Of a stretch of DNA of 41,577 nucleotides, positions 25,349 to 33,607 are shown in pieces (the stretch's first letter is position 1; each line of letters begins with the position of its first letter). The stretch is taken from contig NZ_JAIQDG010000059.1 in NCBI RefSeq assembly GCF_020037125.1, positions 1 to 41,577 of the forward strand. Reading direction: 5' to 3'. The translations under genes were made by a program, and so were the position numbers. The DNA is from Myxococcus sp. RHSTA-1-4 (GTDB taxonomy: Bacteria; Myxococcota; Myxococcia; Myxococcales; Myxococcaceae). Below the pieces are notes generated by a model. That model saw nothing but the letters and a program-made list of their open reading frames with translations. It made no database searches and was not told where the DNA came from.

Positions 25349-26491
25349 ATGCCGAAGTGGAGCGGGAAGTGGAGCGGGGGCCGCACGTACACGGCCACGG
25401 ACGGAAGCACGCGCTGGATCATCCGCAAGACCGTCGCCGGGGTCGCGTACAACGTCACGCTGGACGTGCGGAGCGAGGCCGAGGCCCTGGCCGAGCTGGC
25501 GGCCTTCCGCCGCAACCCGGCCGCGTACCGGACCGCGAGCCAGGAACGCCAGGACGAGGCCCAGCAGGCCCAGGTGGACGCCGCGCAGGCGGTGTTCCTG
25601 GACGAGGATCGCGCCCGGCGGTTCCTCCAGCACCTGAAGGCCAGTGGCAGGTCCGACGAGTACCTGAAGAGCACGCGCAGCTACCTGGCCGCGTGGGCAA
25701 CGGCGCTCGCGGACAAGGACCTGCGCGCGGTGACCGGACCGGCGTTGAAGAAGATCCTGGCCACCTGGGACACCGGCAAGAAGTGGCGCATCATCGTCTT
25801 CAAGTCCTTCACCTCGTTCCTTCAGGACGCGGGCGAGCTGGACCCGATGGTGAACCCCGGGCGCTTCCTGAAGGTCCCCCCTGCCCGCCGGAACCACGAA
25901 CTCAAGGGCTACAGCATCGAGCACGTCCAGAAGCTCTACGCGGCCCTCGGCTCGCAGGCGATCCGCGACGTGCTGTGCCTCCAGGCCAAGACCGGGATGC
26001 ACGGCACCGAGGTGGACCGGCTCGCGCGCGGTGACGGCAAGATCGCGGTTCTGAAGGACCAGGGCGAGATCGCCGCCACCGTCACGTTCAAGCACAAGAC
26101 CGGGAAGCGGTTCACTGTTTCGCTCGATGCGCAGGGACTCGCCGCTGCCCAGCGTCTCCAGAACCGGGGTTCAGCTCCAAATCGGCAGACCATCCGTGAG
26201 GCCGTGGAGCGCGTGTGCACGCGCACGGGCTTGGAGTTCATCCACTTCGGCGCGATCCGGCACAGCTTCGCAACGTGGCTGGTCGAGCGAGGCAGCATCT
26301 ACAACCCGCAGGGCGGCGGCCTCTCCTTGGAGGCCGTCGCTCAGGCACTCAACCACAGCAGCACCCGGACCACAGCCCTCCACTACGTCAGCGCCACGGT
26401 GCCGCCGATGTACGTGGTCCCCATCCAACTGGAGCACCCCGGGGGGCCAGCAAAGCCGCACGCAGCACACGATCCCGGGGACGCTAAATAG
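25349..26491 (+). CDS. Tyrosine recombinase/integrase
   Basis: 380 residues. The N-terminal arm-binding part (~1-60) is MPKWSGKWSGGRTYTATDGS, then WIIRKTVAGVAYN. A SAM-like core-binding domain follows (~85-180, ARRFLQHLKASGRSDEYLKS). The catalytic domain runs from ~185. Box I reads LQAKTGMHGTEV, where the usual catalytic Arg is His218. Box II reads FGAIRHSFATWLVERG with Arg304; the first His of the H-x-x-R motif is Gly, although His299 is close. ALNHSSTRTTALHYV provides His336 and the nucleophile Tyr346. It would catalyse integration and excision at tRNA-Sec; it lies 110 bp from the att core. The unusual box I needs checking for activity. Codon use is like the host's. Confidence 0.9.
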   Translation: MPKWSGKWSGGRTYTATDGSTRWIIRKTVAGVAYNVTLDVRSEAEALAELAAFRRNPAAYRTASQERQDEAQQAQVDAAQAVFLDEDRARRFLQHLKASGRSDEYLKSTRSYLAAWATALADKDLRAVTGPALKKILATWDTGKKWRIIVFKSFTSFLQDAGELDPMVNPGRFLKVPPARRNHELKGYSIEHVQKLYAALGSQAIRDVLCLQAKTGMHGTEVDRLARGDGKIAVLKDQGEIAATVTFKHKTGKRFTVSLDAQGLAAAQRLQNRGSAPNRQTIREAVERVCTRTGLEFIHFGAIRHSFATWLVERGSIYNPQGGGLSLEAVAQALNHSSTRTTALHYVSATVPPMYVVPIQLEHPGGPAKPHAAHDPGDAK

Positions 26492-26689
26492 CTGTGCACT
26501 CCAATCACAATCCCTGCTCTTCGGCAAATCAACCACGCGGACCATGCGCCTTCCAAAAAAATGGTCCAAACAAATGGCATATAGGGCGGCAAACCAGGGC
26601 ACGCTAAAGCTGCAACGTGCTTTAAACTTGATCGTCAAACAAACCTTGGAGTCAAATCGGCTTCTCCACCCAAACCCGCGATCAACAGC

Positions 26690-27475
26690 ATGCCCAGCAC
26701 TCGCTCAGAGAAAGAAGCACAGGAACTGTTGGAGTCAAATCATTTTTCCGTCGAGAAGATCCCCGAATCCGATCGACGCACAGCAGACTTCTTCGTAAGC
26801 AAGAACAGCGACAGATACTTAGTTGAAGTAACCGAGAAAGAGCCAGCGAACGCGTTCACGCAGATGCTTCAGACGGCGGACAAGGAGGGCCTTGGGACGC
26901 TCATTCGAGAACTGGATCGAAACAATAGGCTTGATGGGGTCATAAAGGAGAAAGTGAATCAACTACGCGCAACCAACAAGGAGGCCGACTTCAGACTATT
27001 GTGGATTGCTGGACTGCATGGAGATGCCGACTTCTTGCGCGACGTGCTCACACGAACACTGTATGGCATGGCGCGACTCCTTGTATTTCACTCAACGGAT
27101 CTGGACGTCCTGAGTAAATCTCCGCCGACAACATGCACATGTTTCTATTACGATTACTTCTCATTCTACCGAGTGCCCGATCTCGATGGCGTCATTTTCT
27201 CGGCCCAGGGGCAGAAGACTTTATTTGTAAATCCTTTTGGAGACAAGATATCCGCGTTTCGCGAATCCGAAATGTACGACCTGTTTAAGAATGTCGGGAC
27301 TGTGGCTGATCCCGGCACCATCAAGGATCCCTCCGTACTCTTTCTTGGCCTTGATGTAGATCGCTCAGAGGAACGTGCGAAGTGGGAGTACATCAGAAAG
27401 ACCTACGGTATTCCCACGAGCCGCATGGTGGAGTCTTCCTTCCAAGGAGTGGTCCCTTTTAAGATCTCAACTTGA
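26690..27475 (+). CDS. Possible PD-(D/E)xK nuclease-fold protein (AT-richer)
   Basis: 261 residues. The N-terminus (KEAQELLESNHFSVEKIPES, then ADFFV, YLVEVTEKE) has the layout of restriction-like PD-(D/E)xK folds: an initial helix, Asp in the ADFF strand and Glu in VEVTEKE, where Lys would usually follow as ExK. The rest contains HSTDLDVL and VIFSAQGQKTLFVNPFGDKI and is not recognised. No signal or membrane segment. GC content is visibly lower than in the rest of the window, which suggests acquisition within the element. Together with the HNH gene 100 bp downstream it could be a restriction or anti-phage cassette. The start ATG lacks a clear ribosome-binding site. Function unproven. Confidence 0.5.
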   Translation: MPSTRSEKEAQELLESNHFSVEKIPESDRRTADFFVSKNSDRYLVEVTEKEPANAFTQMLQTADKEGLGTLIRELDRNNRLDGVIKEKVNQLRATNKEADFRLLWIAGLHGDADFLRDVLTRTLYGMARLLVFHSTDLDVLSKSPPTTCTCFYYDYFSFYRVPDLDGVIFSAQGQKTLFVNPFGDKISAFRESEMYDLFKNVGTVADPGTIKDPSVLFLGLDVDRSEERAKWEYIRKTYGIPTSRMVESSFQGVVPFKIST

Positions 27476-27575
27476 TACTACCCGGGCACATCGGCTCATT
27501 TCTGAGGGAAGAAATTCCATAGGAATTCTCTAACACCCAATAGCCCCTCCCCCGAGGAGAAAGCCAACTCGGACG

Positions 27576-28127
27576 GTGGAGGAGATGATCGGGCAACTGC
27601 TGGCGCCGTGGTCCCCTTTCGTTTGTTTAAAAAGGAATATCAAGTTGGGAAAGCCAACGTCTTCTCAAGCCAAGAGCACGATCAAGAGTTCGCTACTTTT
27701 GATTGTCGACCCGGAGCTAAGGGATGAAGAGAAGGATCGTGTCTGGTCGTACTTTGGCTCTGCATGTGGCTACTGTGGCCGGAAGCTCAATCGTGCGGCG
27801 AGAGAAGGCCATGTGGATCATTTGATTCCCGTGTCACTGGGAGGGCGCAATCACATCGGTAATCGGGTGCTTGCATGTGCGGCATGCAATGGGAACGAAA
27901 AGAGAGATCTTCCGTGGGAACCATTCCTCAAGAGCAAGTGCACGACGCCCGATGCTTTTGCGGCGCGGCGAGCCCGGATCGATGCATGGAAGGCGCACTT
28001 CGGTACGGATGACCTCCAGTTGCCACCCGATGTTCTTGCGGTGCTTGAAGCAGCAACAGCCCGTGTCTTTGCGGCGTACGATGCCGCAGTAGAGGAGGTT
28101 CGCGCCCTCAAGAACAAAATGGATTAG
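27576..28127 (+). CDS. HNH endonuclease family protein
   Basis: 183 residues from a GTG at 27576; an ATG three codons later is an alternative. The HNH/zinc module is clear. CGYCGRKL gives Cys64/Cys67, VDHLIPVSLGG gives Asp81/His82, HIGNRVLACAACN gives Asn96 and Cys101/Cys104, and KRD follows. This is the two-CxxC HNH fold of McrA-like and phage-type nucleases that cut DNA with one metal ion. The C-terminal ~70 residues are helical (DAFAARRARIDAWKAHFG, VLEAATARVFAAYDAAVEEV). It lies in the AT-richer part of the element after the putative PD-(D/E)xK gene and may act with it. Target unknown. Confidence 0.8.
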   Translation: MEEMIGQLLAPWSPFVCLKRNIKLGKPTSSQAKSTIKSSLLLIVDPELRDEEKDRVWSYFGSACGYCGRKLNRAAREGHVDHLIPVSLGGRNHIGNRVLACAACNGNEKRDLPWEPFLKSKCTTPDAFAARRARIDAWKAHFGTDDLQLPPDVLAVLEAATARVFAAYDAAVEEVRALKNKMD

Positions 28128-28254
28128 AGCCCATTGTCACTCGGTCGCTGCCTCTGCTCCCCAAGTGCTTTTCTCCTCGGGAAGGATTCCGATCTGACCG
28201 GGCAGTACCAATGCGCCACTGGTTGAATGCGCCTGCCATCTGAGCGGTTTCCCC

Positions 28255-28848
28255 TTATATCGCTATCTCGCGGATCGCACACTCAAGGGCATTCAAGACC
28301 TTGATGCCCTCACAACTTCGAGTTTGTGCCCCTCTCTTCTTTGAGCCAAGGCTCGCCCTTGGCTTCGTCAGCTGCGTGTTGCCCTTCCGTGGCACACCCT
28401 CCGCGAGCAGAGCCTCGATGCTCGCCACCGTGATCATCACGGACCGCCCGACCTTCGGGGCCCGCTTCAACCGGCCTTGCGCCAAGAGGTTAAAGATCTG
28501 TGCCCGCTTGCAGCCGAGCATCGTCTCTGCGCGCTCCAGCGGCACGGCCGAGGCATTCAGCGTGGCCGATTGAGCGCGAAGCGCACAAACCTCGCGCTTG
28601 ATCTCGGCCAACTCCTGGAGGATGGCGCATTCCAGGGGCGCGGGCTCATGGTCTTCAACAGTCTCGGCAGGTCGGAAGACTGGAATGGGAATAGGAATGA
28701 AATCCGACGGTGGTTCCGTTCGGGCAAGCAAGGAGTTTGCACGGATGTAGCTGAGGTTCTCGAACATGGACTTGTACTCGACCGGTCCCCATCGGAGCCG
28801 GTGGATGGTGTCGAAGGTGTGAATCGAGCCGAGGGCCCTAACAACCAC
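28255..28848 (-). CDS. Helix-turn-helix (excisionase/MerR-like) protein
   Basis: 197 residues as annotated from a GTG at 28848; a shorter start at Met28 (28767) is possible, and neither has a strong ribosome-binding site. The central segment (~100-148), VPLERAETMLGCKRAQIFNL, LAQGRLKRAPKVGRSVMIT, SIEALL, is the HTH_17 / excisionase pattern: winged helix, AQGRL turn, Arg-Ser-x-x-I strand. Residues ~65-98 are a short coiled coil (AILQELAEIKREVCALRAQS). It is downstream of the primase on the same strand. Plausible roles are recombination directionality factor or replication/transcription regulator of the element, as AlpA/Xis-like genes do in P4-type elements. Confidence 0.7.
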   Translation of the reverse strand: MVVRALGSIHTFDTIHRLRWGPVEYKSMFENLSYIRANSLLARTEPPSDFIPIPIPVFRPAETVEDHEPAPLECAILQELAEIKREVCALRAQSATLNASAVPLERAETMLGCKRAQIFNLLAQGRLKRAPKVGRSVMITVASIEALLAEGVPRKGNTQLTKPRASLGSKKRGAQTRSCEGIKVLNALECAIREIAI

Positions 28849-28868
28849 GGCGGTGGAGGACGGCGCTC

Positions 28869-29039
28869 GTGACGCCCGGTGACGACCCGGTTCGGTCGGG
28901 CCAGAAGAAGGGGGCAGTTCCTTGTCTCTTCTGCTTCTTCTGACTCAATCAAAGGGTCGTCACGGGTGTCACCGACGCGCTACCCGAGCGAGATCGGAGT
29001 GACAGCCTCAACGGCTCCGGTTGTCACTCCGGCCGTCAC
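28869..29039. other. GTGAC/GTCAC-rich intergenic segment, candidate origin or operator
   Basis: Seven GTGAC or GTCAC pentamers occur in 171 bp (28869, 28879, 28959, 28968, 28999, 29023, 29035). They form a perfect 9-bp inverted repeat GGAGTGACA / TGTCACTCC (28996-29004 with 29022-29030), a perfect 10-bp inverted repeat GTGACGACCC / GGGTCGTCAC (28879 with 28954) and the short palindrome GGTGTCACC. The segment sits between the primase-helicase and the HTH gene. This is iteron-like; function is inferred. Confidence 0.5.
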
Positions 29040-29047
29040 GGTCGTCA

Positions 29048-31375
29048 TCAGCGAACCGGTCCCCGCAGCACCTGTGGAAACGCCTCCGGAGGGAGTGGTA
29101 GCTCATTCCTCCCTTCGGCCAGGTTCTCGTAATACCGCTCGGAGTTGGAGCGCCGGTAATTGATGCCATGGGTGCGCTCCATCCATTGCTTGAAGTCGCT
29201 GATTTCGTTGTCGCTCAGGTGCTCGGCGCGCGCTCGCTTCGAGACGATGCTGGCCGTGAGCTTCGCGCCCTGGGCGAAGACGAAGTTCTCGTCGAAGAAG
29301 TCCTGGAACTTCTGCTCGAATGAGGCAGCGCGCTCATCCTGGAGCGCGCGCGTGGTGTCCGTCAGTGGCAGGTCACCATGATGCGGACACAGGCGCTGGT
29401 AGATGAGCCTGCACATCCACAGGAAGCCCGGCAGTTCGACCATGAGCCGGGACCGCCACGTCGGGTCGTCCTTGCGCTTGCTCTCGGCGATCTCGATGTA
29501 GAGCATCCTGGAGCGGTCCGAGTTCTGGCTGCTGATCTCCGGCTTCGGGTTGCTGGCCACGAACAGCTTGGTCTTGAGCGGGTACGAGAACGGCGTCTGG
29601 CCCTTGTACTCGACCAGGACGTGATCGCCGCTCGTGAGGTTCCGGACGATCTCCATCATGCCGAATCGGGGGTTCTTGCAGTCGGCGTAGACCGCGAGGC
29701 GCTTGCCGTAGAAGGCGCTGTAGACGAACTGGTTGCCCTTCAAGTGGCTGTTCGTGATGCCCGTGGCAGCCGGGCCGAACACCTCCATCAACACACCGAG
29801 CACCACGGACTTCCCATCCTGCCCCTCGCCCCGGAGCCACAGATACTGGCGTCCCATGTTCTTCGGCTCGAAGCAGGACCAGACGTAGGCCATGAACGTC
29901 TCGCGGTCACTCAGCCGCTCCAGGAACTCACTCCATGCCGGGCAAGGGGCCTGGGTGGGCTGCCAGTCGAAGCGTTTGAAGCAGAGCCGCTGGTCCCCCT
30001 CGAAGCAGAACGGCTCCGGCTCAGCCACGAGGCGCGGGCATTCCTTCTTCCAGAGCAGGATCGCATCGCCGAGGAGTTTGTCCGGCGGGATCTGACCGAA
30101 GCGCGCCTTCAGGTGGTCATGAAGAACCTGTCGCAGGTGCGCGTCACCGTGGAGCAGGTTCACCTCTCGGCGGGTGTTCATCGAAAAGATGCGCTCAATG
30201 CCATCCTCGGCCCGCAGGAGCGCGAACCGCTTGTTCAGCACCGGGACGCAGTGCTCCACGAGCTTCGCGGTCCCGAAGTTCGTGTACGCGGCCTCGGCGG
30301 TGAGCACTTCGGCAGGAGATGCGTGGTTCGCGATCTCGTCCTCGTTGATACCGCTGAGCCTCTTCTTTGCCTCTCTCTGCCACCGGTTGAAGTCGTGCCT
30401 CTTGAGCAAGAGCCGCGCGAGCTTCGCAACCCGATCGAAGTCGAGCATCTGCTGCTTCCGGTTCATGTCGTCCCAATGCTGCTCCAGCCAGTCCAGGGCC
30501 TCGGCCACATTGAATGGTCGAACCGAGTCCTGAAGAAGCTCCAGACGGCACTCCAGCTCCGGAGAGGACACGGCGAGGTAATCGTCGATCCCCAGCTTCT
30601 CCTCCCCCTTCTCGTGCGGCAGGTACGCGACTTCGACGGTGGCACTCTCTCCGGCAAGGAGCACACCGAGTTGGTGGAGGCCCGAGAGGACGTTCCCGTT
30701 GGTGTCCACGTCGGAGTCGAAGCAGATGATGAAGGTCTTGTCCGCGACGGCGAGCCGCTTCAGCCCCTCGGCGAGCACGCGCTCGTCCCTGCCCTCACAC
30801 TTCGCGATCCAGCGCGCATTGCCATCGCCGCCGTTCTGCGCCCCTTGGATGGCAACGGCCGCGAGCCCTGCCTGACGCAGCGCCAGTGCCTTGAACTCGC
30901 CCTCGCAGATCCAGATGCGCGTGGCCGAGCGCAGGAGAGGGTCATCCAGCCCGAACGGGTAGTACACGAGCGAGCCCTTGCCGCACGGGCATAGATACTT
31001 CGGGCCTTCGATGAACTGCGGCGGCGGGTCGCGCATGTACTCGACCGCGATGCTGTGCGGCACCTGGTCCTCGGGGACCGGTACCCGAGGATCATCGGGC
31101 CGCAGTTTCACGTACCCGTCGCAGCCCGAGTACGGAATCACGAGGCCAGGGGCTGGGATGTACCGGTGGCCATCACGTAGGTCGAGAAGTTCAGCTCCCT
31201 CTTCCTGTGTCCAGTACGCGCGAATCCCGGCCTTGATCGCGGTTTCGACGGTGATGCCACGCTCAGTCAGAGCCGCCTGCGATGCGGCAGAGAACTTCGA
31301 CGTGTTCGTGTTGCTCCCCGTGTCGGTGTTGGTGTCACTGCTGCTGCATTCATTGAGGTTCGTCGAGTTGTCCAT
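29048..31375 (-). CDS. Phage/plasmid primase-helicase (TOPRIM + SF3 helicase, P4 type)
   Basis: About 775 residues from the ATG at 31375 (MDNSTNLNEC); an upstream in-frame start at 31429 adds 18 unlikely residues. A low-complexity Ser/Asp/Thr/Asn stretch lies near the N-terminus. Residues ~60-260 form a DUF3854/TOPRIM-like module: GLVIPYSGCDGYVKLRPDD, a CPCGKG knuckle, IWICEGEFKALALRQAG with the TOPRIM Glu and FIICFDSDVD with the acidic pair. Residues ~430-700 form the SF3 helicase: Walker A GEGQDGKSVVLGVL (near 517), Walker B-like KRLAVYADCKN and sensor TKLFVASNPKPEI. Such proteins prime and unwind DNA for replication of P4-like satellites. It strongly supports autonomous replication of the excised element. 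Confidence 0.88.
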   Translation of the reverse strand: MDNSTNLNECSSSDTNTDTGSNTNTSKFSAASQAALTERGITVETAIKAGIRAYWTQEEGAELLDLRDGHRYIPAPGLVIPYSGCDGYVKLRPDDPRVPVPEDQVPHSIAVEYMRDPPPQFIEGPKYLCPCGKGSLVYYPFGLDDPLLRSATRIWICEGEFKALALRQAGLAAVAIQGAQNGGDGNARWIAKCEGRDERVLAEGLKRLAVADKTFIICFDSDVDTNGNVLSGLHQLGVLLAGESATVEVAYLPHEKGEEKLGIDDYLAVSSPELECRLELLQDSVRPFNVAEALDWLEQHWDDMNRKQQMLDFDRVAKLARLLLKRHDFNRWQREAKKRLSGINEDEIANHASPAEVLTAEAAYTNFGTAKLVEHCVPVLNKRFALLRAEDGIERIFSMNTRREVNLLHGDAHLRQVLHDHLKARFGQIPPDKLLGDAILLWKKECPRLVAEPEPFCFEGDQRLCFKRFDWQPTQAPCPAWSEFLERLSDRETFMAYVWSCFEPKNMGRQYLWLRGEGQDGKSVVLGVLMEVFGPAATGITNSHLKGNQFVYSAFYGKRLAVYADCKNPRFGMMEIVRNLTSGDHVLVEYKGQTPFSYPLKTKLFVASNPKPEISSQNSDRSRMLYIEIAESKRKDDPTWRSRLMVELPGFLWMCRLIYQRLCPHHGDLPLTDTTRALQDERAASFEQKFQDFFDENFVFAQGAKLTASIVSKRARAEHLSDNEISDFKQWMERTHGINYRRSNSERYYENLAEGRNELPLPPEAFPQVLRGPVR

Positions 31376-31385
31376 ACCGAAGAGA

Positions 31386-31476
31386 TATCGAATTGAGTTG
31401 CTGGCCTTCTGCGCCCCGAGGGGCGGCACCGAGCACCACGCGCGGGAAGGTGTTGATATGGATGTATCGAATTCAG
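31386..31476. repeat. Pair of TATCGAATTnAG direct repeats
   Basis: TATCGAATTGAG (31386-31397) and TATCGAATTCAG (31465-31476) lie 79 bp apart in the 276-bp spacer between the divergent primase and HTH/coiled-coil genes. They are unusually AT-rich for this DNA. They may be operators or promoter parts; nothing else recognisable lies in this spacer. Confidence 0.4.
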
Positions 31477-31651
31477 GCTCCAGACCTCCCCCGTGGTGGG
31501 CAAGGGCGCATGTAGGCCCCTAAGCGCATCCACGCGGTGAGTGCGCATGAGGTACACGGCTCAGTTGTCCAACCGCGCTATCCTGAGCCGAGGATCGTCA
31601 GGGGCAGGAAGGGGGGATTCGCGGCGTACACCGGACGGCAACCTTACGTGT

Positions 31652-32134
31652 ATGAGCCGTGGCACCCGCTGGAGCACGGAGTACCTGGACGCGATGATCG
31701 CGGCCTGGGAGAAGTCCGGGCTGACCTCGGAGCAGTTCACGGCCACGGCCGCGCCAGGGCTGCCTGCGCGTACCCTACGGCTGCACCGCCAGCGAAAAGA
31801 GAAGGAGATCCACGCAGAGCTTCAGCGGCTTCGGGATGAAAACGCGACGCTCCGGTCGATGCTCGAACGGAGCGCGTTGGTCCCTGATGGTTGCCGGGCG
31901 GCAACCGTCAGCGACTCCAGCGGCCACGGCATTGGAGATCGCCATGTGGCAAACGGAACCGAAGCCCCTTCGCCGACCGCGACCGGGCCGCCAGCATCGG
32001 AGCCGGTACAGCCGCGCGTGGTGCCGCAGGACCAGGTTGCCGGACCCGCCCCCGGTGATCACGATGGTCGTGTGCTCGTAGGGGAAAACACCGAGCCGGT
32101 GCCCCCGAAGCGACCGGCGTTCTCCTGGGATTGA
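31652..32134 (+). CDS. Small HTH/coiled-coil protein (160 aa)
   Basis: From the ATG at 31652. Residues 1-50 (WSTEYLDAMIAAWEKSGLTS, then EQFTATAAPGLPARTLRLHR) resemble the N-terminal helix-turn-helix of IS66-accessory or transposase-like regulators. Residues 48-70 are a coiled coil (EIHAELQRLRDENATLRSML). The remaining ~85 residues are Pro/Ser/Gly-rich and probably disordered. It is divergent from the primase. I do not recognise a specific family; it may be a DNA-binding regulator of the element. An in-frame upstream start (31541) adds 37 Arg/Ser-rich residues and is not favoured. Confidence 0.5.
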   Translation: MSRGTRWSTEYLDAMIAAWEKSGLTSEQFTATAAPGLPARTLRLHRQRKEKEIHAELQRLRDENATLRSMLERSALVPDGCRAATVSDSSGHGIGDRHVANGTEAPSPTATGPPASEPVQPRVVPQDQVAGPAPGDHDGRVLVGENTEPVPPKRPAFSWD

Positions 32135-32168
32135 GGGCCCACGCCTGCTGGCCGATGTCGGGCGCCAT

Positions 32169-32501
32169 CTACCGCTGGTCTTGGTCCGCGAGCGCCTTCG
32201 AGAGCTTCTTGATCTCGGCCGAGGACATTGTGCGGATGCGGTCCACGAGGCGTTGCCGCTCGTCATCCTCGGGGAACGTCAGGAGGTCCAGCGGCAACAC
32301 TCCCAGGTGGTCCGCCAGCACCTTCAACGTGCGCAGGGTCGGACGGGCCAGCCCCTTCTCGATGTCAGAGAGGTACCCCTTCGAGCCGAGATCGCTCTCG
32401 TAGGCGAGCTTTTCCATCGTGAGCCCGGACTCCTCACGGAGCTGGCGAATGCGGGCGCCCACAGTCTTCGCGAGCGGGTCCGGGGTGCGGCGACGGGGCA
32501 T
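32169..32501 (-). CDS. XRE-family transcriptional regulator
   Basis: 110 residues. Residues 12-70 are a Cro/C1-type HTH: VGARIRQLREESGLTMEKLA, YLSDIEKGLARPTLRTLKVL and ADHLGVLPLDLLTF. The C-terminal ~30 residues (RQRLVDRIRTMSSAEIKKLS) may mediate dimerisation. It is divergent from the 341-residue gene, and the 69-bp spacer holds a nested inverted repeat that may be its operator. A role as a repressor keeping the element quiescent is plausible by analogy with phage-satellite repressors (inference). Confidence 0.85.
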   Translation of the reverse strand: MPRRRTPDPLAKTVGARIRQLREESGLTMEKLAYESDLGSKGYLSDIEKGLARPTLRTLKVLADHLGVLPLDLLTFPEDDERQRLVDRIRTMSSAEIKKLSKALADQDQR

Positions 32502-32519
32502 CCGGCTTGACTACGACCT

Positions 32520-32567
32520 GGGCCCCGTTCACCAGTTCGTCCTGGACGAACCTCAAGCCCGGGGCCC
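32520..32567. promoter_or_regulatory. Nested perfect inverted repeats, likely XRE operator
   Basis: The inner palindrome GTTCGTCC-T-GGACGAAC (32535-32551) is perfect. An outer pair GGGCCCCG (32520-32527) and CGGGGCCC (32560-32567) has almost the same centre. It lies in the spacer between the divergent XRE gene and the membrane-anchored hypothetical, ending 3 bp before the latter's ATG. Confidence 0.65.
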
Positions 32568-32570
32568 TGG

Positions 32571-33596
32571 ATGACGAAGAGCCTGACCGCCGTTCTTGCC
32601 GTAGCCGCTGCCGTGGGCGTGATCGGCTTCCTCGTGGTCGGCGCTCAGGCAACGCCGGACGCATTCGCGCCCGACCAGACCTTGCCCGCATCACCTCGGG
32701 AGAATCCTGTGCGCGATGCTGAGGACGCGGGCCAGTTCGGACCGGAGGACTGCGCTCCCCAGGTACTCGAAGAGATCAAATCAAGCGGCATGCTGCTCAT
32801 GGATCTCCAGACCGTCCTGACCGCATGCGACCACGATGTTCCGAGCGGAGCACGTCGTGCCCTGGCGGAGCTGCCGACGCCTCTCCAGGTGCTGCTGGCC
32901 GATCCGGATTCAGCAACCGAGCGCTTCGTTCTGGTTCACGTGGCGGTGTCGCCCTCGGGCTACTTCAATTGGGGGTATGGCAACGCACGACGTACCCACT
33001 TCGCCTTTGAGCTTCGGAGCATCCTCCACGCTGGCGGCCAGCCCGAAGGGCCGCGTGCGTACGGGTACGCCGAGAAGGCATGGGCCAGACCCTTCTTCCA
33101 GCAGGTGACCGACGACATGCAGAGGAACGGCACGTCTTGGGCACCTGCCACCCTGGTCGTCGGCTTCCTGTCCAAGCGCATGAACATGGAGTCCGTGGAG
33201 CAGTTGGAGATCCTGGCCGCCGAGTTGGGGCTCAGCCCGGTTCCAGATCCGGCGCTCGTGAACCAGAGGCTCCAGACCGAGAGGCTGGCGGCCGAACAGA
33301 AGCGCCAAGCTGCGCAGGTGGCCGCCGCGAGCGAGAGCGCGATGTGTACGAGCGAGAAGTTGCGGCGCACGTTCATCTCCTCGTGTCAGGGGCTGTATGC
33401 GCTCGGCAACATGATGGGCGGCGACCACGGTGACTCCAGGCCCTTCTGCCGCTGCGCCTCCGAGCACGTGGACTACCGCAAGCTGCGGAAGGTCGTCATG
33501 TACGGCGGCTGCGACATCATCAACTCGCAGGTGCTCGTCGCCACCATCAACGACGACGTGATTCAAAACCGGTGCGCCCCTCCGGCTCGTCGGTGA
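32571..33596 (+). CDS. Hypothetical membrane-anchored or exported protein (341 aa)
   Basis: The N-terminus MTKSLTAVLAVAAAVGVIGFL is a signal peptide or single membrane anchor. The rest has no recognised family. Residues ~50-75 include DCAPQVLEEIKSSG, and ~185-250 are helical with a coiled-coil-like LQTERLAAEQKRQAAQVAAA. The C-terminal part has a Cys pattern (MCTSEKLRRTFISSC, FCRCAS, YGGCDI, NRCAPP) suggesting disulphides outside the cytoplasm. It is divergent from the XRE regulator and followed 11 bp later by a 71-residue gene, probably co-transcribed. Function unknown. Confidence 0.6.
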   Translation: MTKSLTAVLAVAAAVGVIGFLVVGAQATPDAFAPDQTLPASPRENPVRDAEDAGQFGPEDCAPQVLEEIKSSGMLLMDLQTVLTACDHDVPSGARRALAELPTPLQVLLADPDSATERFVLVHVAVSPSGYFNWGYGNARRTHFAFELRSILHAGGQPEGPRAYGYAEKAWARPFFQQVTDDMQRNGTSWAPATLVVGFLSKRMNMESVEQLEILAAELGLSPVPDPALVNQRLQTERLAAEQKRQAAQVAAASESAMCTSEKLRRTFISSCQGLYALGNMMGGDHGDSRPFCRCASEHVDYRKLRKVVMYGGCDIINSQVLVATINDDVIQNRCAPPARR

Positions 33597-33607
33597 ACGG
33601 AGGGCTT

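Noticed and set aside
27512..27528. Terminator at AATTCC-ATA-GGAATT after the putative nuclease gene
   Set aside because: Only a 6-bp AT-rich stem with a 3-nt loop and no clear T-run; too weak to call.
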